A DNA stretch of 62,050 nt from contig JASJFT010000060.1 in NCBI GenBank assembly GCA_030770425.1, positions 162,648 through 224,697 of the forward strand, written 5' to 3'. This DNA comes from Darksidea phi. Taxonomy: Eukaryota > Ascomycota > Dothideomycetes > Pleosporales > Lentitheciaceae. Shown in pieces: positions 52,400 to 62,050 of the stretch. The notes beneath the pieces are model-generated. The model saw nothing but the letters and a program-made list of their open reading frames with translations, had not been told where the DNA came from and ran no database searches. Both the position numbers and the translations under genes were made by a program. Each line of letters opens with the position of its first letter. Position 1 is the stretch's first letter.

Positions 52400-54817
52400 A
52401 TGGCGACCAACCCGTCTCCGTCTGCGTAGGTCCCTGTCCCTGTCCCTATCTCAGCAGCCCCTCGGGGAACATGCAGACTGCTAATAGGGCCTCTGCAGCA
52501 TCAACGTGAACGACCCGACGCTTATCACACTCGTCAACAAGCTCCAGGATGTCTTCACCACAGTAGGAGTATGTCGCCATCCCGCAAACCCCCCGCCGCG
52601 ATAATACCTGCACCCCTACTGATGCCTAGTCCAGGTCCAAAACCCTATAGACCTGCCCCAGATCGCCGTCGTAGGATCACAATCCAGCGGAAAGAGCTCG
52701 GTGCTAGAGAACATTGTCGGGCGAGATTTGTGAGTGCAACAAAACCCCCCACACCGCTGTCAGGGCAGTGGGCAGTCGTACTGACGATACTGGAAATACA
52801 GCTTGCCTCGAGGAACCGGCATCGTGACGCGAAGACCGCTCATTCTCCAGCTCATCAACCGTCAGCCTGCGCACCCACAGACGAACGGCGTAAAGGAGGA
52901 GATCAAGTCGACGGACAATGAAAACAACTCGGACGAGTGGGGCGAGTTCCTGCACATTCCTGGCCAGAAGTTCCACGACTTTAGCAAGATAAGGGACGAG
53001 ATTGTGCGCGAGACAGAGTCTAAGACGGGGCGCAATGCTGGCATTTCGCCAGCCCCCATCAATCTGCGGATATACTCGCCCAAGGTCCTCACGCTTACAC
53101 TCGTCGATCTGCCCGGTCTCACCAAGGTGCCGGTCGGTGACCAGCCGCGGGATATCGAGCGCCAGATTCGCGAAATGGTGCTAAAGCAGATCAGCAAACC
53201 TAATGCAATAATACTCGCCGTCACGGCTGCAAATACTGACTTGGCGAACTCAGACGGTCTGAAGCTGGCGCGAGAGGTTGATCCTGAGGGACAGCGGACA
53301 ATCGGTGTGCTAACAAAGGTCGATCTGATGGACGAGGGGACCGATGTCGTGGATATCCTCGCTGGCCGCATCATTCCGCTACGGCTGGGCTACGTGCCGG
53401 TCGTCAATCGAGGACAGAGGGATATTGAGAACAAGAAAGCCATTTCATACGCGCTGGAGCATGAGAGGCAGTTCTTCGAGAACCACAAAGCGTATCGTAA
53501 TAAGGCTGCATACTGCGGAACACCGTACCTCGCTCGCAAGCTGAACCTGGTAGGCCTCTATATTGTACCTCATACTCTTGAAACACGGCTAACACCTGTA
53601 GATTCTCATGATGCACATCAAGCAAACTCTGCCTGACATCAAAGCCCGCATTTCATCCTCCCTCCAGAAGTACTCCGCTGAACTCGCGCAACTGGGCGAC
53701 TCTCTGCTTGGCAACAGCTCGAACATTGTTCTTAACATGATTACGGAATTTAGCAACGAATACCGGGGCGTGTTGGACGGTAATAACCAAGAACTCTCGG
53801 CAACGGAACTCTCTGGCGGTGCCCGTATTTCTTTCGTCTACCACGAGCTCTACGCAAACGGTGTTAAGGCTGTGGACCCCTTCGATCAAGTCAAGGACGT
53901 CGATATTCGCACCGTTCTCTACAACTCCTCTGGTTCGTCACCGGCGCTCTTCGTCGGCACTACTGCTTTCGAGCTCATCGTGAAGCAGCAAATCAAGCGA
54001 CTAGAAGATCCTAGCTTGAAGTGTGCCAGTCTGGTGTACGACGAGTTGATCCGTATCCTCGGCCAGCTCCTCAACAAGCCGAGCTTTAGGCGCTATCCCG
54101 GACTGAAGGAGAAGCTGCACCAGGTCGTCGTAGCGTTTTTCAAGAAGGCTATGGATCCCACAAATAAGCTTGTCAAAGATCTTGTCGCAATGGAATCGGT
54201 ATATATCAACACCGGACACCCAGATTTCATAAACGGATCACGCGCCATGGCTATCGTGTATGAGCGACATAGCGCGACGAAACCAACGCAGGTAGACCCC
54301 AAGACTGGAAAGCCACTTCCGCCTGCCGTTCCGCCGCGGTCACAGTCGCCGTCATTGCCTTTGGACGGTAACGAGGGTGGTGGCTTCTTCGGCTCGTTCT
54401 TTGCTAGTAAGAACAAGAAGAAGATGGCTGCTATGGAGGCACCGCCTCCCCAGCTCAAGGCATCTGGAACACTTTCGGAGAAGGAAGCGCAGGAGGTCGA
54501 AGTTATTAGTACGTCCTTCTCCACGATCCTTTTATTAAATAATGGATACTAATCGAACTGCAGAGCTTCTTATCACCTCCTACTTCAACATCGTCCGCCG
54601 CACCATGATCGACATGGTGCCCAAAGCCATCATGTTGAACCTTGTCCAGTGGACAAAGGAAGAAATGCAACGCGAACTCCTGGAGAATATGTACAAGACG
54701 GAGGAGCTGGATGATTTGCTGAAGGAGAGCGAGTATACGGTTCGGAGAAGGAAGGAGTGCCAGCAGATGGTAGAGAGTTTGGGCAAGGCAAGCGAGATTG
54801 TGAACCAAGTACAGTGA
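52400..54817 (+). CDS. VPS1: dynamin-like GTPase Vps1
   Basis: A dynamin-family GTPase for vacuolar protein sorting, membrane fission at endosomes and Golgi, and peroxisome division. Six exons (52400..52425, 52499..52568, 52635..52729, 52802..53549, 53602..54508, 54564..54817) give 699 aa, matching the family length, all in phase. The P-loop GSQSSGKS is at about residues 46-53, switch II is [16 protein letters not shown], and the guanine motif is [12 protein letters not shown]. An insert rich in Glu, Asp and Asn after NRQP is normal for Vps1. The stalk follows, then a Pro/Ser-rich insert B region ([14 protein letters not shown]), and the GTPase effector domain fills the last exon ([19 protein letters not shown]). 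Confidence 0.97.
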
Positions 54818-55403
54818 TTGTAGATTCTCTAGTTTCGCTGTGCGGCTCTTCATCAGGCAGAGAGATCAGTTAGTACGCGAGGAATTGGGTGCTAATAAGA
54901 AGATGAAGGGTGATGGAATCGTTGAGTGTGCATCAGTTGGACATAAGGGTGGACGGAGAAAGTGAACGGCGTGGATTTCGTGCCGGGCAAGCGGGAGGAT
55001 AGATGTAAGGCGTGGCGATGAAGTCGAATAGACGGTCATGTTTGTTTCTGCAAATTGAGCTGAGCTACTTGAGGTGGGGTGGCATCATCTTCGCTTTAAG
55101 TTTCCCATTCAGTCTTTGTGCAACAGACTAGAGAGAGGATATATCCATTGAGTTGGACTTGCAGAGTGTGTGACGAAGACGCTATCGTGACGAGGAAAAG
55201 CGGGTGACAGATGAGGGACAGCTGATATGTGCTTTTAGTACAGGATTTAGAGCATGATGGTTGTCTCCATCATTGTACACTTGTGCTGATAACAAACTAT
55301 ATGATTTGCGTAAGCAACATCTTCTAAACAGAAACACATAAAGTCTCTCTGGTTCACCCGCCTGTGAAGTCCCTTCGTCATGAAACTGCCACTTCTGCTT
55401 TGG
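54818..55403. other. downstream flank of VPS1
   Basis: No gene. Short minus-strand frames near 55182-55465 lack motifs. Confidence 0.5.
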
Positions 55404-55600
55404 CAACTAAAATTCCCATTCTCCAGACCCCATGTCTGGATGACTTTCTTTGGACTAAAACACATGGAAGAAGTCTATATGTGCCGCTTCGCCTTTGGCG
55501 GACTAAAATTTCCGAGCCTACGAGCTCATGGTTGGTTAGCTAAGCTTGCTCTTTGGACTTAAAAATTCCGAGTGAGGCGCACATGTGCTGCTTTTCTGAT
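55404..55600. repeat. four degenerate ~48-bp repeat units
   Basis: Four imperfect units start near 55404, 55452, 55500 and 55555. Each has a version of ctttgg just before or at its start, (g)gactaaaa(tt)ccgag after it, and a catgt-like block about 20-35 nt further. Units two to four also share (g)ccgctt or tgctgctt. Spacing is 48, 48 and 55 nt. No coding function is evident. Confidence 0.55.
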
Positions 55601-56423
55601 ATCATACTACTCTGCGTCAAGTGCAATGGGAGTTGGAAATGGTATGGATATACGAACATGGCTGAGTGTTTGTGTGTTTGAGTGTTTAAGGGTCGCCAAT
55701 AATAGGTCAATGGTTGTGTGTCAGAGAAAAAGAGACATCGTTGTGGCGTGCTAAGGTTTTCATTGGTCTCGACGGTTGTCTGCGGTCTGCACGAGGCGTT
55801 GCTTAAAGATGAAAAGGCATTGAACACCACGACATGTCTAGCGCTGTTGGTCTCACCGTCTGAAATACATTTAGGAAGCAATGGATGGTCAGTCTGAAAT
55901 TAAGCCTAAGGGGTGGGGTGTTTGTGTGCGCTACAAGTGAATGAGCGATTCCTCACTCCAGTTGTTCAAAAGGATATCGTGAGATGGTGATGTTCTACGT
56001 TCTGCAAACCGTGCGTTGGGACTACCATGACTGGAGGCCTTCATATCGATAGATGATACTCAACTGCTCTAGATGTCGTTTCTAAAACAGAAACGCAGTG
56101 CAGTTGTAGTTAACACGTCTCTTTGGCATGAGTCCCGACGAAGAAGCCAGAGGTATCAACAATCAAATCAATTAGGTATTCAGGTCCCTCTTGAATTGAT
56201 TGACGAGAGTGGAGAGGTCTAATTGGCCTGATACAAGCCTGATATAACTAGCTACTGAGCTCGAGCCCCGCGGATAGCACTGCCCCGCGGATAAACTGCT
56301 TACACTGCCCCATGGATAAACCATAGCGTTGAGGTCAAAGAGGTTACCTCACTCTCTTCGATCCGCATCTCAAGATATCAGCGTGCTCGAATTTATTTAC
56401 CCCAAAGCACAATTCAGCGGAGA
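55601..56423. other. intergenic, upstream of HET relic
   Basis: No gene supported. A short near-repeat of ctgccccgcggataaac occurs near 56280-56321, with variants gagccccgcggatagc and ctgccccatggataaac beside it. Confidence 0.5.
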
Positions 56424-58556
56424 ATGTTGTGTCACAGTTGCCTTACATCAATCAACGCTGCTTTCGAAAGCCTAGTTCTCGCACTTCCAAGGGATGTGTT
56501 TCATAAATCCTCAAACATACTCCATGACTCACTGGATGATCTCTATCGGTCAATTGAGGAAGGATGTTATATCTGTCGGCACCTGTGGGCATCGATGTTA
56601 GAGGGCGAGGAGTCTGAGAGCGACTTCTCGGAACAAGAGGGAAACTCTGCGGAGTATAAGGATCGCTTTTCGGTGACATTCGAAATTCCAGGGAAGTGGC
56701 GAGAGAGCAGAAACTTATCGATCCAACTCACAATGTCCGGCCTGTATATCGTACCTGAACTGCAGTTGAATGTGTTTTCAAATGCTGGTTTGGAGGCATT
56801 TCCAAATCCTTATTTAGCGATCACGCTCTGGCCAAAATCAACAAGTGAAGCAGCCCCGGATACTTCCGTGAGATCATATATCGATAGTGGATCTCCTTTA
56901 GCGATAGAAAATCCTGGATTGTGGAGTCATTGGTTCCATACCTGCTCAGAGTCTCACCGAAAGTGCCGTAGACTAAACCACAAATTACAGCCGTTCACGC
57001 CCGACAGACTGGTCGAAATATTCACTGATGACGGCGGGAATTCCTTTACTTGGAGGGTTATTTGTCGCGCCGACATCGGCAACGTCGAATACCTTACTCT
57101 AAACCATTGTTGGGGCTTATCTAGGCATAAAAGCCTAACAAAAGAAAGCCGTCTCGCTTTCTTAAAGCCCATTACGTATTCTGGCTACCAAAAACCTTTC
57201 AGCATGCAATTGCCATCACCTTCTCGCTGGGCTTTCGTTTCATCTGGATTGATTCGTTATGTATTGTTCAAGATGACCAGGAGGACTGGGTAGCTCAAGC
57301 CTCGCTAATGGGATCGGTTTATAAAAATGCATGTTGTAATATCGCTGCGACGTGGGCAGAAGATGGCAATGATGGCTGCTTTACGCCGGAAAAATCTATC
57401 AATACGACAATAAGTCTCGGACTTGGTCAATCAACAGAATTCCATGTAGTCCCAGGATGCGTTACTACGACGATCTTACGGAAGCTCCACTCAACCAACG
57501 TGGATGGGTCGCTCAGGAGCGATTCTTGGCAACAAAGCAGCTGAGCTTTGCTAAGAGCCAAGTATACTGGGAATGCCGAGAACTTGTCGCCTCCGAACAA
57601 TTTCCCGCGGGCATCCCGAGACATTTCTGGAACTTTGGTCCTTACAATCAGACGGTGTTGCCTACCGGAAAGACCACCTTAGATTTCAAAACCGATGCAG
57701 ATCGCCGTGAAGCCTGGGCTGCACTGGTGGACTTCTACTCGGAATGCACCTTACCAAGATATCTGATAAAATGATTGCCCTTGCTGGCTTGGAAGAGATC
57801 ATGAGGGATGCTACGAAAGATACATATCTTGCAGTGCTCTGGAAAAGAGGCCTCGAGAAACAATTATGCTGGGCCACGGATTATGATGTGCGAAGAAGAG
57901 TCAATCAATCAACGATACCAACCTACCTAGCGCCGACTTGGTCTTGGGTGAATGTTAATGGACCGGTGCTCACTGATACGTCGTACTACCGCGACACGGA
58001 ATATTCATCCTGCATCGAGATCCTAGATGTCTCCGTCCGCTCAGAACATCCTTCCAAGCTACACAGCCTCGTTTCATCCAACGTAGTCCTACGAGGAATA
58101 GCCATATGGGCTCGGGCTATGGGGGTAGGCCTTCCAACCGAACCTACTAGCGACGATAAATGGGAACTCAACCCACTAACCCCAACGAGACTTCCCACAT
58201 TAACACGTCGAAGAGCATTCCTGTAGGCATTATGTGGGACGTAAACATGTCTAGTCCCGAGGTGAATCCCGGAACTGTGGCCGAGTTTCCTTGAAGGACG
58301 AAATTCAAATCTTCTATTTATGTTTGTGAATATCTCGCGGGACTGTTGCATTGAAGGTTTGATACTGAGAAGGCTAGCTGGCGCAACAGATGATGTTTCA
58401 TATGTGAGAATGGGTAAATTTATTTCTTATTATCGAAATCTCTTTGATACGGTGTTTGCGTGGCTCAATTATCCGTCCGGTCACTCTGTAGTTGAAAACC
58501 TAGACATTGATGATGCTAGGTTAGCCGATTTAGTTTATACTGTTACTGATGTTTAG
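56424..58556 (+). pseudogene. HET-domain gene broken by several frameshifts
   Basis: HET proteins trigger incompatibility death after fusion of unlike hyphae. Here the family text is all present but in different frames. The first frame (from 56424) has two cysteine pairs and the HET entry YLTLNHCWG. Near 57183 the reading must move by one base, giving LPKTFQHAIAIT and FIWIDSLCIVQDD. A second shift near 57440-57455 is needed before APLNQRGWVAQERFLA. A third near 57740-57760 precedes KISDKMIALAGLEEIM. A stop after 58225 and another change precede the final GLILRRLAGAT and the end at 58554-58556. Most breaks look like single-base losses or gains, so either the gene is dead or the assembly has indel errors. 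Confidence 0.82.
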
Positions 58557-59343
58557 TGCATTGAAACAAAGACGGCATAAGGAAGTACGGAAGGGCTTAG
58601 GACTGAGGGCTATGGGCTAGATACTGGTATTAGACTTTGAGCGATATTCCAGTTCCGTTCTAATCGAATGAGTAGCAGCCATCGCGTCGTCAAACTCGCC
58701 GAATAATCCAAAAAGATGACATAAAGAGTATATCGTCCCGAATACCTTTTATATAGACTCTATAGCTAACTCTATACACTTACAAAAGCTCTCTAAATCT
58801 CGAAATATTATTAGTGCGATCAATTCGATTAATCCGTTCTGAAGCTAAGCCTTACTTGATTGAAAAAGGTATAAGGCGCAGGTTGAAAAACTGATTTGAG
58901 CAACTAAACAAAATTGAATCAGTTAATTGAAGATTGATTGTTGCCACCTCTAGAACAGGCACCTGTTATAGGCTAGATTTTATCTTTCCGCTTCGAAACG
59001 CTTCGCGCACTAATGGAAACATATTGAGAAGAGGCAACTTCTAGTAGATGCTATTAGGTCCTAATTCATACGCGAGCGCTTCTCTTCTCGTTCTAGGAAC
59101 GAAGCTACTCAATTTCTAGCCTTAACTATGAATGGATTGGGAGGGCGGTCGTCGATTCAAGCAGGTAGAAATACAAGACAGATTTACTCATCTCTGTATA
59201 ATTACTCAGGTGACTACTTAAGAACTAATTGATATGAGAAGGTAGGTAGGAATCACAAAGGGAGGGGGAAACAAATATCGTATTCCCAAACGTGCGTCTC
59301 CGATGACAAATTGCGCCGCTCAAGTAACTTACAGAACAAAAGG
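58557..59343. other. AT-rich intergenic sequence
   Basis: Rich in TA-containing words such as tatagctaactctatac. Looks like decayed, possibly RIP-affected sequence. No gene. Confidence 0.5.
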
Positions 59344-61180
59344 TCACTCCCACTTCTTCAGAAACCCCTCAACATTCTTGAAATCCTGCCGGATGATCTT
59401 GACATGCTCTTCACTCCTCGGCACGAAGCGAACTTTATACGGCGACGGGTGTATCAAGAGCCCTTCAACATACGCATTGACGTCGAGGTCGACCGGCTTT
59501 CCTGTTGCTTTATCGATCGCTGGCTCGATATTGAACGCCCAAAGCATTCTAGCTGTGATGCGCCACTGCGTACGCTCGGCCAGATGAATGCCGGCGCAGA
59601 TGCGTCGCCCGCCGCCGTACGTATAGTGATCTCTGTTCATATAGTCCGAGCTTCCGGCGTAGTCCATCGCAAGTTTTGGATGGCCAAGATATCTATCCGG
59701 GTTGTATTTCTCAGGCTCTTCGCATAAAGAGTTCAACGTCCAAGGAGGGAGAATGACTGTCGAGTCTTTCGGAATGAGCATGCCGTCGATCCAGTCATCA
59801 CGGTTTACTCGATGCGGAATCCCAACAGGAGCACTAGAAACAATTAGTGGCTAGACAGAGAGGATCAAAGACAGAGGGCTTACACTGGACGAATGCGCAA
59901 GCCTTCTTTGATGATGCAGTTGATATAAGGGAGATTTTTGAAATCTGCCCAAGTTGGGGCTCTTTCAGTTCCACAGACCCGGTCAAGCTCTAGTCTCGCC
60001 TTGTTTTGCACCCATGGGTGCTTGGCCAGATATAGGATGTTCGTTAACATCATGGTAGATGTCGTATCGGAAGCTGCCTCGTAAAGTACGCCAAGGAAAT
60101 TACTGAGCTCGGTGCCCTTAAATGGTATATCGGTTTTCATTGCTCCAGAAAGTAGCCTGTCAGCTATAGAATAGCGATGGTCACCATTGTGCCGGCGTTC
60201 TTCAACGCGCTTCTGGGCTTCAGTCCATATATCAGTTAGTGCCGTAAATGTGTGTTTTGCTCGAGCCTTGGATGGTGCCCAACGGTCAGGAATGTATTTG
60301 AGTATTGGGAATTGTTCGATTGGGAGGTAGCTGCCAGGTGCCAGAGTAGGATTTAACTGAAAATGTAGTGTCAGCGCCAATGTGATTCGGGAAGGAAGTG
60401 CCCAATCGTACTAAGTCCATGGCTTCGTATACGCACTGATATATGTAAGTACAAACCTATTTATCGAGAGGGCTATTCGGGACATACAGCGGCCCAATAG
60501 CTATCAATAGTCGGTGCGCGAAACCCGAAAATTGCAATAGCTGCAGTTGAGGCTGTGACACGCTTGATGTGGCCGTAGAACTGATCTGGTGTCTCTAGCA
60601 GATCGTGCACTAGCTGGCATATTCTAATAGAAATTAGCGACTAGTCTGAAATTCCTATATCGATAGATGTATTTACTCTGCCTCCATAATATGCGTAACA
60701 TTGTCATCAATTGATTTTGGCGCCAGATTGTGAACCGTTATTTTCCTAGAGGATCGCCACAAAGGGGTAGAATGCATAAGACCGAAGTTTTCGCCCTGAG
60801 CAACTTCGTTATTTTTGTCGAGTGCCCTATCCGAATATATAGCACTCCTTTTGTCGATAAGCTCGTGAACCAAGCGGCGGTCATTCAGAACGATGATGGT
60901 GCCCGCACCAATCTTGAGGGAGAACACTTTCCCATATTGATGACTCCATTCTTTGAACCTAAACAATATCAGGTGTCGCATTCAAGAACATTGATCCAGA
61001 AACACACTTTTCGTGAACCTTGGTGGAAGGGATGAGGTGCGCATTTCCTAGAATAGGAATGGTAGGTGGTCCAGGTGGAAGACGTTTGTCTCGCCGCCCG
61101 AAGTGGAGGAGCTTGTACACAAGGAAGAGGGCACAGAAAATGAGGATGACCCCAGAGGAAGTCTTGAAGGCCGAATACAT
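59344..61180 (-). CDS. cytochrome P450 monooxygenase
   Basis: A microsomal P450 of 525 aa built from six exons: 61008..61180, 60677..60958, 60488..60623, 60412..60435, 59884..60356 and 59344..59833. All five introns keep phase. The fourth exon is only 24 nt (CVYEAMDL). Residues about 8-25 form the membrane anchor, followed by [13 protein letters not shown], the proline hinge. The I-helix has [10 protein letters not shown], the K-helix has EGLRIRP (E-x-x-R), and the heme loop is [10 protein letters not shown] with Cys at about 442. The reaction needs a P450 reductase and oxygen. The overall layout resembles fungal P450s of the O-methylsterigmatocystin oxidoreductase-like group, but no biosynthetic partner gene is in view, so the substrate is unknown. 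Confidence 0.93.
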
Positions 61181-62050
61181 CTTAGATGCGAATAGGACTA
61201 AAGACTTCGCCGCTATAATGGAGCGAATAGGCTAGAAGAGGCTACTTATAATAGATATACGCCTTGGCTGCTCGGGAGCTATTAACGGGTATACGAATAA
61301 GCCTAATCAAGTATAGCTCAGCGCTATAGGTAGTAATAAATAGATACTAAGGTCGTATTAATACATAGAGAGATTTATATTACTTCGCAATATTATAGTA
61401 TTAATTAGTATAAATAATTGTTATGGGCTGAGGCCTATACGCGCTTTGTAGTATATAGAGCTATTATTATATTATTCCGCTTCGGTAGCTTAGTTATTCC
61501 ACTCTAGTAGCTAGTATATAGAAGGAGCTTTACCGTAGGATAAAGCTCCCTAATAATTTATTCGTATTCTACGTAATATACGCTTTTAGGGTTTCGCTTC
61601 TTATAGTTAGTCTCTAGAGCTATATCCGACTAGAACTAGTCCTTAATTATCTTATTTATATAGTAGTTATAATAGAAGCTCTAGAACTAGTATATCGAGC
61701 TTTAATTATTTTATTCTATACTATTCTTTAGAACTAGTACTCTACTTCTCTAATTTACTTTACTTTAATAAAATATTTTTACTTTAATAATAAACTATAT
61801 ATATCTAAAGACTAGTAAATAATAATCTTATATAATTAAATATTAATTATTACTACTAATATCTATAAGTTATTTATAAAATTACTAACTATAAATATTA
61901 GATATTAAATAGGGTCTAGGCCCGATAGATTATTTAGCCTCGCTTAGGATTTATACTCGAGATAGAAAAGAAGAATGTTACAACCCCACGCGAATCACAG
62001 GATGCGGGGCATCCCGAGAAGGTTGGAAGCCAAGACAAGGGCTTAGTCAG
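61181..62050. other. very AT-rich, RIP-like sequence at right edge
   Basis: From about 61190 to 61965 the sequence is dominated by TA, AT and AA words with many stop codons in all frames, a sharp change from the GC-balanced genes. This is what repeat-induced point mutation leaves of former transposons in filamentous ascomycetes. The last 80 bp return to ordinary composition. No open frame or recognisable element end was seen. Confidence 0.65.

Noticed and set aside
1..62050. tRNA, rRNA, CRISPR and intact transposon features
   Set aside because: Scanning by eye for tRNA T-loop boxes, direct-repeat arrays with spacers, and reverse-transcriptase or transposase motifs gave nothing I could support. 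A small tRNA could still be missed without a covariance search.

Overview
The window looks like nuclear DNA of a filamentous ascomycete (Pezizomycotina). Genes lie on both strands and are split by short GT-AG introns, mostly 45-95 nt. Families typical of this group are present: fungal rhodopsin-domain receptors, a HET-domain gene, LCL2, a DUF8021-like secreted protein and an insulysin of the Ste23 type. Dothideomycetes is my best guess for the class, but that rests on protein resemblance only. Nothing bacterial, viral or organellar was seen, and I found no rRNA, tRNA or CRISPR array.

Layout. The left arm (1-8.5 kb) is accessory in character: a 14-bp tandem repeat, a rhodopsin-like membrane protein gene, a decayed kinase-like gene, a small secreted protein gene, and a decayed CorA-type transporter gene. 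From 9.2 to 13 kb there are an MFS monocarboxylate-type transporter and a CASTOR-like ACT-domain protein. From 13 to 16 kb no gene is convincing, and the stretch holds a 158-nt run of pure C and then almost pure G that may be an assembly artefact. From 16 to 43.8 kb lies a gene-rich core: an expansin-like secreted protein, a small membrane protein, NOP10, LCL2, a coiled-coil spindle-pole candidate, a single-pass membrane protein, a 93-residue small gene, cyanamide hydratase, complex I subunit NDUFS6, an UPF0047 protein, a Gly/Tyr-rich protein, a DUF1279 mitochondrial protein, a zinc-knuckle protein, an EthD protein, the STE23 peptidase, an acid-ceramidase-like hydrolase, an alpha-methylacyl-CoA racemase-type enzyme and mitochondrial ribosomal protein bL27m. 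From 43.9 to 47.7 kb there is almost nothing except one orphan coding-like exon. From 47.7 to 54.8 kb come a second rhodopsin-like gene and the tandem pair VMA1 and VPS1. The right arm (54.8-62 kb) is again accessory: degenerate repeats, a HET gene broken by several frameshifts, a cytochrome P450, and very AT-rich DNA that looks like RIP-mutated repeat.

How genes relate. Several neighbours share a cell compartment: VMA1 (vacuolar acidification) lies just upstream of VPS1 (vacuolar sorting), and NDUFS6, DUF1279 and bL27m all serve mitochondria. There is no sign of a polycistronic system or a recognisable biosynthetic cluster. Most gene models below were spliced by hand, with donor, acceptor and reading phase checked. 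Reading phase exposed two introns whose length is a multiple of three and which leave the reading frame open (cyanamide hydratase and UPF0047), plus very short exons in the first rhodopsin-like gene (20 nt), VMA1 (9 nt) and the P450 (24 nt). I found no strongly supported new biological system. The observations most worth checking are listed as findings.
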